Below the pieces are notes generated by a model, which saw only the letters and a program-made list of their open reading frames with translations, made no database searches and was not told the origin of the DNA. This document shows positions 1-5,420 of a stretch of 9,653 nt of DNA, piece by piece; position 1 is the first letter of the stretch; the number at the start of each line of letters is the position of its first letter. The DNA comes from Microbacteriaceae bacterium. Lineage in GTDB: Bacteria; Actinomycetota; Actinomycetes; Actinomycetales; Microbacteriaceae. The DNA is taken from assembly GCA_025463665.1 (NCBI GenBank), contig JAODAY010000083.1, positions 1 through 9,653 of the forward strand. Reading direction: 5' to 3'. The translations under genes and the position numbers were made by a program.

Positions 1-50
1 CCCGCCTGCGGGTTCGTCGTGCTAGATGTCGTGACTGTTGCTGTGCTCAT
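1..50 (-). CDS. 5' end of a divergent gene, possibly LysM-domain SOS-linked protein (partial)
   Basis: Only the first 16 codons lie in the window; the gene runs off the left edge. Reading leftward from an ATG at 50-48 the protein begins MSTATVTTSSTTNPQA, a Thr/Ser-rich start with no domain yet visible. The start is supported by an AAGGAG Shine-Dalgarno sequence six bases upstream. The gene is divergent from lexA across about 250 bp containing SOS-box-like sites. In many Actinobacteria (for example Rv2719c beside lexA in Mycobacterium tuberculosis) this position holds a LysM-domain, damage-induced cell-division suppressor. That identity is inferred from position only; the visible residues neither prove nor exclude it. 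Confidence 0.6.
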   Translation of the reverse strand, partial: MSTATVTTSSTTNPQA

Positions 51-56
51 GTTCTG

Positions 57-62
57 CTCCTT
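57..62 (-). promoter_or_regulatory. Shine-Dalgarno site of the leftward partial gene
   Basis: The minus strand reads AAGGAG, then CAGAAC, then ATG. This is a near-consensus ribosome binding site at ideal spacing, and it is the main reason to accept the ATG at 50-48 as a real start although little of the gene is visible. Confidence 0.65.
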
Positions 63-90
63 CTCGTCTCTCGCCCCAAATAGTGAAGTA

Positions 91-128
91 TTCGTATCCG
101 ACACTCGGCCGGGAGTGCCGGATACGAA
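91..128. repeat. 38-bp interrupted palindrome in the lexA divergent region
   Basis: TTCGTATCCG (91-100) is perfectly complementary to CGGATACGAA (119-128). Inside, CACTC (102-106) pairs with GAGTG (113-117) after one A/C mismatch, leaving the loop GGCCGG. That gives 15 paired bases and one mismatch in 38 bp, well above what chance would normally give. It starts about 40 bp upstream of the leftward gene's ATG, so it could be an operator, or a hairpin in one of the divergent leaders. No U-run follows on either strand, so a classical intrinsic terminator is unlikely. The regulator, if any, is unknown. Confidence 0.7.
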
Positions 129-131
129 GAC

Positions 132-144
132 ATGTTCCGAACAT
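132..144. promoter_or_regulatory. 13-bp palindrome overlapping the distal SOS box
   Basis: ATGTTC-C-GAACAT is a perfect dyad with a single central C. It overlaps the left half of the SOS-like site at 137-152. A second SOS-like register, CGAA-GACA-TGTTC at 125-137, overlaps its left half. LexA could therefore bind in either of two registers here, or an additional dimeric regulator could compete. The symmetry is seen directly; binding is inferred. Confidence 0.4.
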
Positions 145-152
145 ACATTCGA
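137..152. promoter_or_regulatory. Candidate SOS box (LexA operator), distal
   Basis: The 16-mer CCGAACATACATTCGA matches the actinobacterial SOS consensus TCGAACANNTGTTCGA at 11 of 14 defined positions, with the core CGAAC and TTCGA half-sites intact. It lies 87 bp inside the leftward gene's ATG and 150 bp upstream of lexA, a sensible place for control of the leftward gene or for co-operative repression with the box at 211-226. The match was judged by eye; strength of binding is unknown. Confidence 0.5.
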
Positions 153-156
153 ATGT
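145..156. promoter_or_regulatory. Perfect 12-bp palindrome
   Basis: ACATTCGAATGT is its own reverse complement and abuts the dyad at 132-144. Its right part, TTCGAATGTCT (148-158), recurs exactly at 252-262, just upstream of the lexA ribosome binding site. It partly overlaps the distal SOS box, so it may simply reflect a LexA half-site, or be a separate operator. Confidence 0.4.
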
Positions 157-185
157 CTCCGGATACAAGCCCGATCTTCGAACAT

Positions 186-205
186 TCGCGCTATGAATAG
201 CGCGA
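186..205. repeat. 20-bp inverted repeat with 9-bp perfect arms
   Basis: TCGCGCTAT (186-194) and ATAGCGCGA (197-205) are exact reverse complements around a central GA. The short two-base centre and 9-bp arms look more like a binding site for a dimeric helix-turn-helix regulator than an RNA hairpin. It does not resemble the SOS consensus. It ends five bases before the proximal SOS box, so a protein bound here would sit next to LexA. The factor is unknown. Confidence 0.6.
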
Positions 206-210
206 CACAC

Positions 211-226
211 TCGAAGAGGTGTTTGT
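211..226. promoter_or_regulatory. Candidate SOS box (LexA operator), proximal to lexA
   Basis: TCGAAGAGGTGTTTGT matches the actinobacterial consensus TCGAACANNTGTTCGA at 11 of 14 defined positions, with a perfect TCGAA left half and TGTTTG on the right. It lies 75 bp upstream of the lexA ATG and about 17 bp before a possible -10 element, so it would cover the -35 region of a lexA promoter. That is the usual arrangement for LexA autorepression. The site is seen by consensus matching; repression is inferred. Confidence 0.5.
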
Positions 227-243
227 TTGCGGGGCCGCAAGCG

Positions 244-249
244 GATACT
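244..249 (+). promoter_or_regulatory. lexA: Possible -10 element of the lexA promoter
   Basis: GATACT resembles the TANNNT/TATAAT-type -10 hexamer and lies about 53 bp upstream of the lexA start. No good -35 hexamer is found 16-18 bp upstream; that stretch is the right part of the proximal SOS box, with the dyad TTGCGG-GG-CCGCAA (227-240) between. Actinobacterial promoters often lack a clear -35. This is a weak call based on one hexamer. Confidence 0.25.
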
Positions 250-301
250 GTTTCGAATGTCTGGAATCAGGTAACCAGCAGCCACCGACATTGGAGAGCG
301 A

Positions 302-1018
302 ATGAGTGAGAACACCGGCGGTCCCGCCTCGGGTCGGAACGGTTCATCCGCAGATCGCCCCGCAACTCGTCGTCGCAAGAGCCTGAGCGATAAGCAACTG
401 GCGATTCTCGACATGATCCAGCGCTCGGTCGCGACCCAGGGCTACCCGCCGAGCATGCGCGAGATCGGAGACGCCGTCGGCCTCTCCTCACTGTCGAGCG
501 TCACCCACCAGCTCAACCAGCTCGAACTGAGCGGCTACCTGCGCCGCGACCCCAAGCGCCCCCGCGCGCTCGAGATCCTCATCGAGACGCCGACCCGCGA
601 CACGGATGCCACGGACAGCGCTGAGGGCAACCCCACGATCGGCGACGCGACGATGGTGCCGCTCGTCGGGCGCATCGCCGCCGGTGTGCCGATAACCGCC
701 GAACAGCAGATCGACGAGGTGTTCCCCCTGCCGCGCCAGCTCGTCGGCAAGGGCGAGTTGTTCATGCTCAAGGTGGTCGGAGACTCGATGATCGACGCCG
801 CGATCTGCGACGGCGACTGGATCGTCGTTCGCCAGCAGAAGACCGCGGAGAACGGCGACATCGTCGCCGCGATGCTCGACGACGAGGCCACGGTCAAGGT
901 GTTCCAGCAGCGTGACGGCCACACCTGGCTGCTGCCCCGCAACAGCGCGTTCGCGCCGATCCTGGGCGACCACGCCGAGGTGCTCGGCAAGGTCGTCACG
1001 GTGCTGCGCGCGCTATAA
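302..1018 (+). CDS. lexA: LexA, SOS-response repressor and self-cleaving protease
   Basis: The 238-residue protein has the full LexA plan. A basic N-terminal extension (about residues 1-28) is followed by the winged helix-turn-helix DNA-binding domain (about 29-93), including [16 protein letters not shown] and [11 protein letters not shown]. The S24-type peptidase domain starts near 118. The self-cleavage bond is Ala127-Gly128, and the catalytic dyad is Ser162 (in VGDSM) and Lys199 (in EATVKVF). With activated RecA it cleaves itself and frees DNA-repair genes from repression. The ATG is preceded by GGAGAG at 293-298. Length and the N-terminal extension are normal for Actinobacteria. Two SOS-like boxes upstream suggest autorepression. 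It is convergent with the DUF4184-type gene, 29 bp away, with no clear terminator between them. Confidence 0.97.
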   Translation: MSENTGGPASGRNGSSADRPATRRRKSLSDKQLAILDMIQRSVATQGYPPSMREIGDAVGLSSLSSVTHQLNQLELSGYLRRDPKRPRALEILIETPTRDTDATDSAEGNPTIGDATMVPLVGRIAAGVPITAEQQIDEVFPLPRQLVGKGELFMLKVVGDSMIDAAICDGDWIVVRQQKTAENGDIVAAMLDDEATVKVFQQRDGHTWLLPRNSAFAPILGDHAEVLGKVVTVLRAL

Positions 1019-1047
1019 GTTGCTCGGCCGGCCTTGCGCGCCCCGGC

Positions 1048-1833
1048 TCAGCGCGCGACCGCACGCACCCCGCGCGCCACCCACCACACCGCGCAGCACG
1101 CCACCGCGACGAGGGCGGCCCACGCCACGGTGCGGGTGGCGGCGACGAAGAGCAGCCCGTCGTCCGCGGCGGTCTCGCCCCGTGACAGCCCGCCCGCGAG
1201 CAGCGCGACCCCCGCCCCAGCTCCGACGCCGACGACGAGCAGCCACACGACGACGCGCACCGCAGTCGGCGCACACGCGTCAGGACCGCCGGACCGCGGC
1301 GTCTTCCGCACCCACACGATCAGCCAGACCAGGAGCACCACCCCGCCGGCGATCGTGCTGACGTGCTGCAGCCAGTCGTGCAGCGGCAGCGGGCCGAGGT
1401 CGACGGCGAGCCACGGCATGAGGTCGCTCGCCCACCCCTCGTGGGTGAAGGCGTCCCAGAGCAGGTGGGTCGCGATGCCGATCACGACGGCGATGACGGC
1501 CGCGACACCGGCGACGGCCCCGCGCCATCCGTAGCCCTGACGAGCATTGCGACTGGTGCCACGCCGCCCACCGAGTCGCGAACGCAGCCAACGCGGGGCC
1601 AGGTCGACGAGCGGGCGTCGGAACACCACCTGCCACACCACGAACAACCCGACCGCGAGCGGAAGGTCCACCGTGACGGCCCCGGTGAGGGAATGCGCGA
1701 AGCCGCGCGAGGGTCCGCCGGGGAGGTAGTAGAACAGGTCGGGCGTCATGCTGCCGACCACGAGGGCCGCCGCGGGCAGCCTGCCGCCGACGAACGGCAG
1801 TACGGCTGCGACGTGGCTCGGCGTGAAGGGCAC
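1048..1833 (-). CDS. DUF4184-type membrane protein
   Basis: The product has 261 residues and starts at a GTG (1833-1831), giving PFTPSHVAAVLPF, the typical beginning of this family; GAGAG lies eight bases upstream. It carries conserved polar residues recalling membrane-associated metal-dependent hydrolases: His7, Asp32 (GSMTPDLFYYLP), His47 (FAHSLTG), His123/Asp127/His131 (HLLWDAFTH) and His152/His157 (HDWLQH). About six hydrophobic segments lie near residues 19-33, 54-71, 106-122, 160-174, 192-213 and 228-253, so it should be an integral membrane protein. The biochemical role of the family is not established, and 'hydrolase' is an analogy from the His/Asp pattern. It follows metE on the same strand, but a repeat and inverted repeat separate them, so co-transcription is uncertain. 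Confidence 0.75.
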   Translation of the reverse strand: MPFTPSHVAAVLPFVGGRLPAAALVVGSMTPDLFYYLPGGPSRGFAHSLTGAVTVDLPLAVGLFVVWQVVFRRPLVDLAPRWLRSRLGGRRGTSRNARQGYGWRGAVAGVAAVIAVVIGIATHLLWDAFTHEGWASDLMPWLAVDLGPLPLHDWLQHVSTIAGGVVLLVWLIVWVRKTPRSGGPDACAPTAVRVVVWLLVVGVGAGAGVALLAGGLSRGETAADDGLLFVAATRTVAWAALVAVACCAVWWVARGVRAVAR

Positions 1834-1857
1834 GAGTCATTCTCTCGAATCCGCGAC

Positions 1858-1895
1858 CCGATCGGGCGCCGCGGCGCAAATCCGCGCCCGATCGG
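1858..1895 (-). terminator. 12-bp perfect inverted repeat after metE, possible terminator
   Basis: CCGATCGGGCGC (1858-1869) and GCGCCCGATCGG (1884-1895) are exact reverse complements separated by 14 bases. Transcribed from metE, they form a very stable GC-rich hairpin about 40 bases after the metE stop and 24 bases before the start of the DUF4184-type gene. No U-run follows. Intrinsic terminators lacking U-runs have been proposed for Actinobacteria, so the terminator label is plausible but unproven. It could also limit read-through or stabilise the metE 3' end. Confidence 0.5.
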
Positions 1896-1899
1896 CCCG

Positions 1900-1924
1900 C
1901 CACACCACGCCACGCCACACCACG
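1900..1924. repeat. Pentanucleotide tandem repeat (CCACR)x5
   Basis: Five consecutive units read CCACA CCACG CCACG CCACA CCACG, beginning 12 bp after the metE stop codon. On the metE sense strand it is five YGTGG units, that is GG doublets spaced by three bases, which could form a two-quartet G-quadruplex in the 3' untranslated RNA. The unit length could permit slippage, but the array is outside any coding sequence, so copy-number change would not shift a frame. Confidence 0.7.
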
Positions 1925-1936
1925 TCGCAACGGATG

Positions 1937-4267
1937 CTACGCCCCGACGCTCCCCCGCACCGCTCGTGCGGCGTGCACGAGGTTGGTGAGCGACTGCACG
2001 GTCTCGTCGTAGCCCCGGGTCTTCAGCCCGCAGTCGGGGTTCACCCACACCTGCCTGCTCGGAATGGCCCTGGTTGCCGTCTCGAGCAGCTCGGTGACCT
2101 CGCCCACCGACGGCACGCGCGGCGAGTGGATGTCGTAGACGCCCGGTCCGATGCCCCGGCCGAAGCCCGACGCGCGGATGTCGGCGACAACCTCCATCTT
2201 GGAGCGGGCGGCCTCGATCGAGGTCACGTCGGCGTCGAGGCGGTCGATGGCGTCGATGACGACACCGAACTCGGAGTAACACAGGTGGGTGTGGATCTGC
2301 GTCCGCTTGGCAACACCCGCCGTCGCGAGCCGGAACGCACCGACCGACCACTCGAGGTACGCGGGCTGGTCGGCCTTCTTCAGCGGAAGCAGCTCGCGCA
2401 GTGCGGGCTCGTCCACCTGGATGATGCGGATGCCGGCCGCCTCGAGGTCGGCGATCTCGTCGCGCAGCGCGAGGGCGACCTGGTTCGCGGTGTCGGCGAG
2501 CGGCTGGTCGTCGCGCACGAACGACCAGGCGAGGATCGTGACCGGGCCCGTCAGCATGCCCTTCATGGGCTTGTCGGTGAGCCGCTGCGCGTACGCGGAC
2601 CACTCGACGGTGATCGGCGCCTCGCGCGCGACGTCGCCCCACAGGATCGACGGGCGCGTGCAGCGGCTGCCGTAGGACTGCACCCAGCCGTTCTCGGTGA
2701 CCGCGAACCCGTCGAGGTGCTCGGCAAAGTACTGCACCATGTCGTTGCGCTCCGGCTCGCCGTGCACGAGCACGTCGAGCCCGATCTGCTCCTGCAGCTC
2801 GACGACGCGCGCGATCTCCGCGCGCAGAAAGCCCGTGTACTCCTCCTCGCTCAGCGCGCCGCGCACATGCGCCGCGCGGGCCGTGCGAATATCCCCCGTC
2901 TGCGGGAACGACCCGATCGTCGTCGTGGGCAGGAACGGCAGCCGCAGCGCCTCCTGCTGCGCGGCGAGACGCTCGGCGTAGTCGCCGCGTGCGAAGTCGC
3001 CGGCGGTCAGCGCCGCCGCACGCAGGCGCACCGCGCCGTCGCGCACGCCCGTGGCGGTGCGGCGGTTCTCCAGCGCCTCGGTCGCCGCGTCCAGCTCACT
3101 GCGAATAGCGGATGAACCCTCCGACAGCCCGCGCGCAAGGGTGGCAACCTGCCCGACCTTCTGATCGGCGAAGGCGAGCCAGCTCGTGAGCTGTTCGCCG
3201 AGGTTCGGCTCGTCGGTGACGTCGTGCGGTGTGTGGAACAGGCTCGTCGACGTCGCTACCGCGACGGGCGCCCCGAGCGTGCGGAGTTCCTCGAGCGTCG
3301 CGAACGCGGCGCCGAGGTCTCCGCGCCAGATGTTGTGGCCGTCGATGACGCCGGCGACGAGCGTCGTGCCCGAGGCGCCTACGGAACCGGCCGCGAGCTG
3401 CGGCAGGCCGCCGCGCACAAGGTCGAGCCCGACCGCCTCGACGGGTGACTCGAGGAGGACCGGCAGGGCGTCGTCGAGCGATCCGTACGGGGCCGCCACG
3501 AAAATCTGCGGCCGGGCGGGCACGGCGCCGAGCAGCGCGTAGGCGCGGGCGGTCGCCTCGAGCACCTCGGACCGGTCGACGTCGATCGACTCGCTCACGA
3601 GCCCCGGTTCATCCAGCTGCACCCACTCTGCGCCGACGGCGGTCAGGCCGGCGAGGAGTTCGGCGTAGGCGGGAAGCAGGTCGTCGAGGCGGTCGAGGGG
3701 CCGGAAGCCCGCGGGGGCGTCGGCGCTCGGCTTGCTGAGCAGCAGGAAGGTGACCGGGCCGACGATGACGGGGCGGGTGCGGTAGCCGCTCGCCGTGGCC
3801 TCGGCGACCTCGCGCAGCAGGCGGAGGTTGGCGAGGCTGAACTCCGTCTCGGGCCCGATCTCGGGCACGAGGTAGTGGTAGTTGGAGTCGAACCACTTGG
3901 TCATCTCGGCGGGAACGCTGTCGCCCTCGCCGCGCGCGATCGTGAAGTACCCGGCGAGGTCGACGGTGCCGTCGACGCCGACGAGCGAGCGGAAGCGCTC
4001 GGGCACCGCCCCGAACGTCACGGCCGCGTCGAGCATCTGGTCGTAGAAGCTGAACGACTCGGGAATCGACGAATCGGTGCGGCCGAGCCCGAGGCTCACA
4101 AGGCGCTCACGGGTGGTGGCGCGCAGGGCGGCCGCGGCATCCTCGAGGTCCTCGGCAGAAATCGTGCCGGCCCAGACCGCCTCGACGGCCTTCTTGAGCT
4201 CCCGCCGCCGTCCGATCCGCGGGTAGCCGAGAATCGTGCCGGTGGGGAACGGTGGGGTGGTGCTCAT
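1937..4267 (-). CDS. metE: MetE, cobalamin-independent methionine synthase
   Basis: This cytosolic enzyme transfers the methyl group of 5-methyl-tetrahydropteroyl-polyglutamate to homocysteine, the last step of methionine synthesis, without vitamin B12. The 776-residue length is normal. The N-terminal half (from GYPRIGRRRELKKA, about 14-27) is the folate-binding-like barrel. The C-terminal barrel starts near LPTTTIGSFPQT (446-457) and holds the zinc ligands His661, Cys663, Glu685 and Cys746, each exactly 20 residues after its E. coli counterpart (His641, Cys643, Glu665, Cys726). The ATG overlaps the metF stop as ATGA, and an AAGGA at 4278-4274 inside the end of metF provides the ribosome binding site, so the two genes are probably co-transcribed and translationally coupled. 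I see no cobalamin riboswitch nearby. Confidence 0.98.
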   Translation of the reverse strand: MSTTPPFPTGTILGYPRIGRRRELKKAVEAVWAGTISAEDLEDAAAALRATTRERLVSLGLGRTDSSIPESFSFYDQMLDAAVTFGAVPERFRSLVGVDGTVDLAGYFTIARGEGDSVPAEMTKWFDSNYHYLVPEIGPETEFSLANLRLLREVAEATASGYRTRPVIVGPVTFLLLSKPSADAPAGFRPLDRLDDLLPAYAELLAGLTAVGAEWVQLDEPGLVSESIDVDRSEVLEATARAYALLGAVPARPQIFVAAPYGSLDDALPVLLESPVEAVGLDLVRGGLPQLAAGSVGASGTTLVAGVIDGHNIWRGDLGAAFATLEELRTLGAPVAVATSTSLFHTPHDVTDEPNLGEQLTSWLAFADQKVGQVATLARGLSEGSSAIRSELDAATEALENRRTATGVRDGAVRLRAAALTAGDFARGDYAERLAAQQEALRLPFLPTTTIGSFPQTGDIRTARAAHVRGALSEEEYTGFLRAEIARVVELQEQIGLDVLVHGEPERNDMVQYFAEHLDGFAVTENGWVQSYGSRCTRPSILWGDVAREAPITVEWSAYAQRLTDKPMKGMLTGPVTILAWSFVRDDQPLADTANQVALALRDEIADLEAAGIRIIQVDEPALRELLPLKKADQPAYLEWSVGAFRLATAGVAKRTQIHTHLCYSEFGVVIDAIDRLDADVTSIEAARSKMEVVADIRASGFGRGIGPGVYDIHSPRVPSVGEVTELLETATRAIPSRQVWVNPDCGLKTRGYDETVQSLTNLVHAARAVRGSVGA

Positions 4268-5244
4268 ACGTGGTCCTTACGTTCGGATCGGGCGGGTGAC
4301 GGTGACATGGTGGGGTCGAGCAGGCCGACGCCGCGGAGCACCTCGAGTACCGCCTCGTGGCGGTTGAAGGTGTAGAGGTGCAGCCCCGCTCGGTCCTCGC
4401 CGAGCACCCGGCGGGCGAGCTCGGTGGCGTGCGCCACGCCCACTCGCGCCTGGGCCTCGGGGCTGTCCTGCTTCTCGAGTGCGCGCAGCAGGTCCGTCGG
4501 CAGCCTCTCCCCCGTGAGGTCGACGATGCGGCGCAGTCGCTGCGCGCTCAGCACGGGCATGACGCCGGGCAGGATGCGCAGCGTCACGCCCGCGGCGCGC
4601 GCCTGGTCGACGAAGCGGAGGTAGTCCTCGGCGTCGAAGAAGAGCTGGGTGATGGCGAGGTTGGCGCCGGCCGCCTGCTTGGCAAGCAGGGTGTCGATGT
4701 CCTGCTCGACGGATCGCGACCGCGGGTGTCCGTTGGGGAACGCCGCGACCGCGATCGTGACCTTGTGGCCGCTCGCGAGCCGCTTGGCGTTCGGAAATCC
4801 CGGAACGTCGTTGAGGCTGAACTGTTCGCGTTCGGCCTGCACTCGGTGGATGAGCTGCACGAGCTCACCCGCGCTGTGCAGGTCGCCGAGAAAGTCGTCG
4901 CCTTCGACGGCTCCGGCCGGCGGGTCCCCACGCAGGGCGAGGAAGCTCGTGACACCCGCGTCGAGGAACTCGCGGATGAGACGCGTGGCGTCGGCGTACG
5001 ACGAGCCCACGCACGTCAGGTGGGCCATCGCGCGGATGTCCGTCTCGGCGAGCAGGCGCAGCAGCACAGCGAGCGACGACGTGCGCGACGAGCCGTTTGC
5101 GCCGTAGGTGACGGAGATGAACTCGGGCCCGGCCGCCACGAGGGGGTCGAGGGAGGCGAGGAGCCCCGCCTCGGCTTCTGCGGTGCGCGGCGGGTAGAGC
5201 TCGAAGGAGAACGTGGGGCGTTCGGGTACGACGATCGTGCTCAC
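4264..5244 (-). CDS. metF: MetF, 5,10-methylenetetrahydrofolate reductase
   Basis: MetF reduces 5,10-methylene-THF to 5-methyl-THF with an FAD cofactor, supplying the methyl donor for MetE directly downstream. I take the GTG at 5244-5242 as start, giving 326 residues beginning STIVVPERPTFSFELYPPR, because GGAGGG lies five bases upstream and homology begins there. A longer frame to 5337 adds a low-complexity, unrelated-looking N terminus. Family motifs are FELYPP (14-19, with the catalytic Glu15), VTYGANGSS (45-53), HLTC (75-78), LRGDPP (104-109), AAFPNGHPRS (167-176), TQLFFD (199-204), PGVMP (226-230) and TFNR (292-295). Only the short bacterial catalytic barrel is present, without the eukaryotic regulatory half. 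The last codon runs into metE through an ATGA overlap. Confidence 0.96.
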   Translation of the reverse strand: MSTIVVPERPTFSFELYPPRTAEAEAGLLASLDPLVAAGPEFISVTYGANGSSRTSSLAVLLRLLAETDIRAMAHLTCVGSSYADATRLIREFLDAGVTSFLALRGDPPAGAVEGDDFLGDLHSAGELVQLIHRVQAEREQFSLNDVPGFPNAKRLASGHKVTIAVAAFPNGHPRSRSVEQDIDTLLAKQAAGANLAITQLFFDAEDYLRFVDQARAAGVTLRILPGVMPVLSAQRLRRIVDLTGERLPTDLLRALEKQDSPEAQARVGVAHATELARRVLGEDRAGLHLYTFNRHEAVLEVLRGVGLLDPTMSPSPARSERKDHV

Positions 5245-5249
5245 CTCGG

Positions 5250-5255
5250 CCCTCC
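5250..5255 (-). promoter_or_regulatory. metF: Shine-Dalgarno site that fixes the metF start
   Basis: The minus strand reads GGAGGG, CCGAG, GTG. The strong ribosome binding site at five bases' spacing decides for the GTG at 5244 over upstream in-frame starts. An out-of-frame ATG just upstream (5261-5259) would encode MTGGPR and end in a TGA overlapping this GTG, but it has no ribosome binding site of its own. Confidence 0.65.
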
Positions 5256-5356
5256 GGTCATGACAACTGAATCGGTATGGGCGGGTGCCGGGCTCGGCTG
5301 TCGCTCCGCGCCGCGCGCCTTTCGGATGCGTCGGCAACGGGATCAGGCTACTCGGG

Positions 5357-5410
5357 TGGGCGACCCGGCCGCCGGGGATTTCGCCGTGTTACGGCGTTTG
5401 GGCGACCGGG
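5357..5410 (-). repeat. Hairpins and direct repeat between hflX and metF
   Basis: The 176 bp between the hflX stop and the metF start contain a hairpin CGCCGT-GTT-ACGGCG (5382-5396), another CCCGG-CCG-CCGGG (5364-5376), and an exact 9-bp direct repeat TGGGCGACC at 5357-5365 and 5399-5407 that flanks the first hairpin. On the minus strand the hairpins begin 24 bases after the hflX stop. They could end hflX transcription or act in a metF leader. There is no U-run, and I recognise no SAM or cobalamin riboswitch, nor a confident metF promoter, in this gap. Confidence 0.45.
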
Positions 5411-5420
5411 TGCCGCGGCC

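Noticed and set aside
19..309. 96-codon plus-strand open frame across the lexA upstream region
   Set aside because: It covers the palindromes and SOS-like sites, lacks a ribosome binding site, and has no recognisable domain.
1019..1047. Terminator between convergent lexA and the DUF4184-type gene
   Set aside because: Only a 5-bp GCCGG/CCGGC pairing with a long loop is visible and there is no U-run, too weak to annotate.
1748..3115. Plus-strand open frame, about 455 codons, opposite metE
   Set aside because: It is a shadow of metE, with Arg/Ala/Gly-rich low-complexity translation and no motif; it also crosses the intergenic repeat.
5241..5261. Six-codon upstream frame MTGGPR overlapping the metF start
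   Set aside because: It has no ribosome binding site and no methionine-rich or otherwise regulatory-looking content, so the overlap is probably chance.
5245..5337. N-terminal extension of MetF by 31 residues
   Set aside because: The strong GGAGGG site and family homology both point to the GTG at 5244; the extension has no family resemblance.
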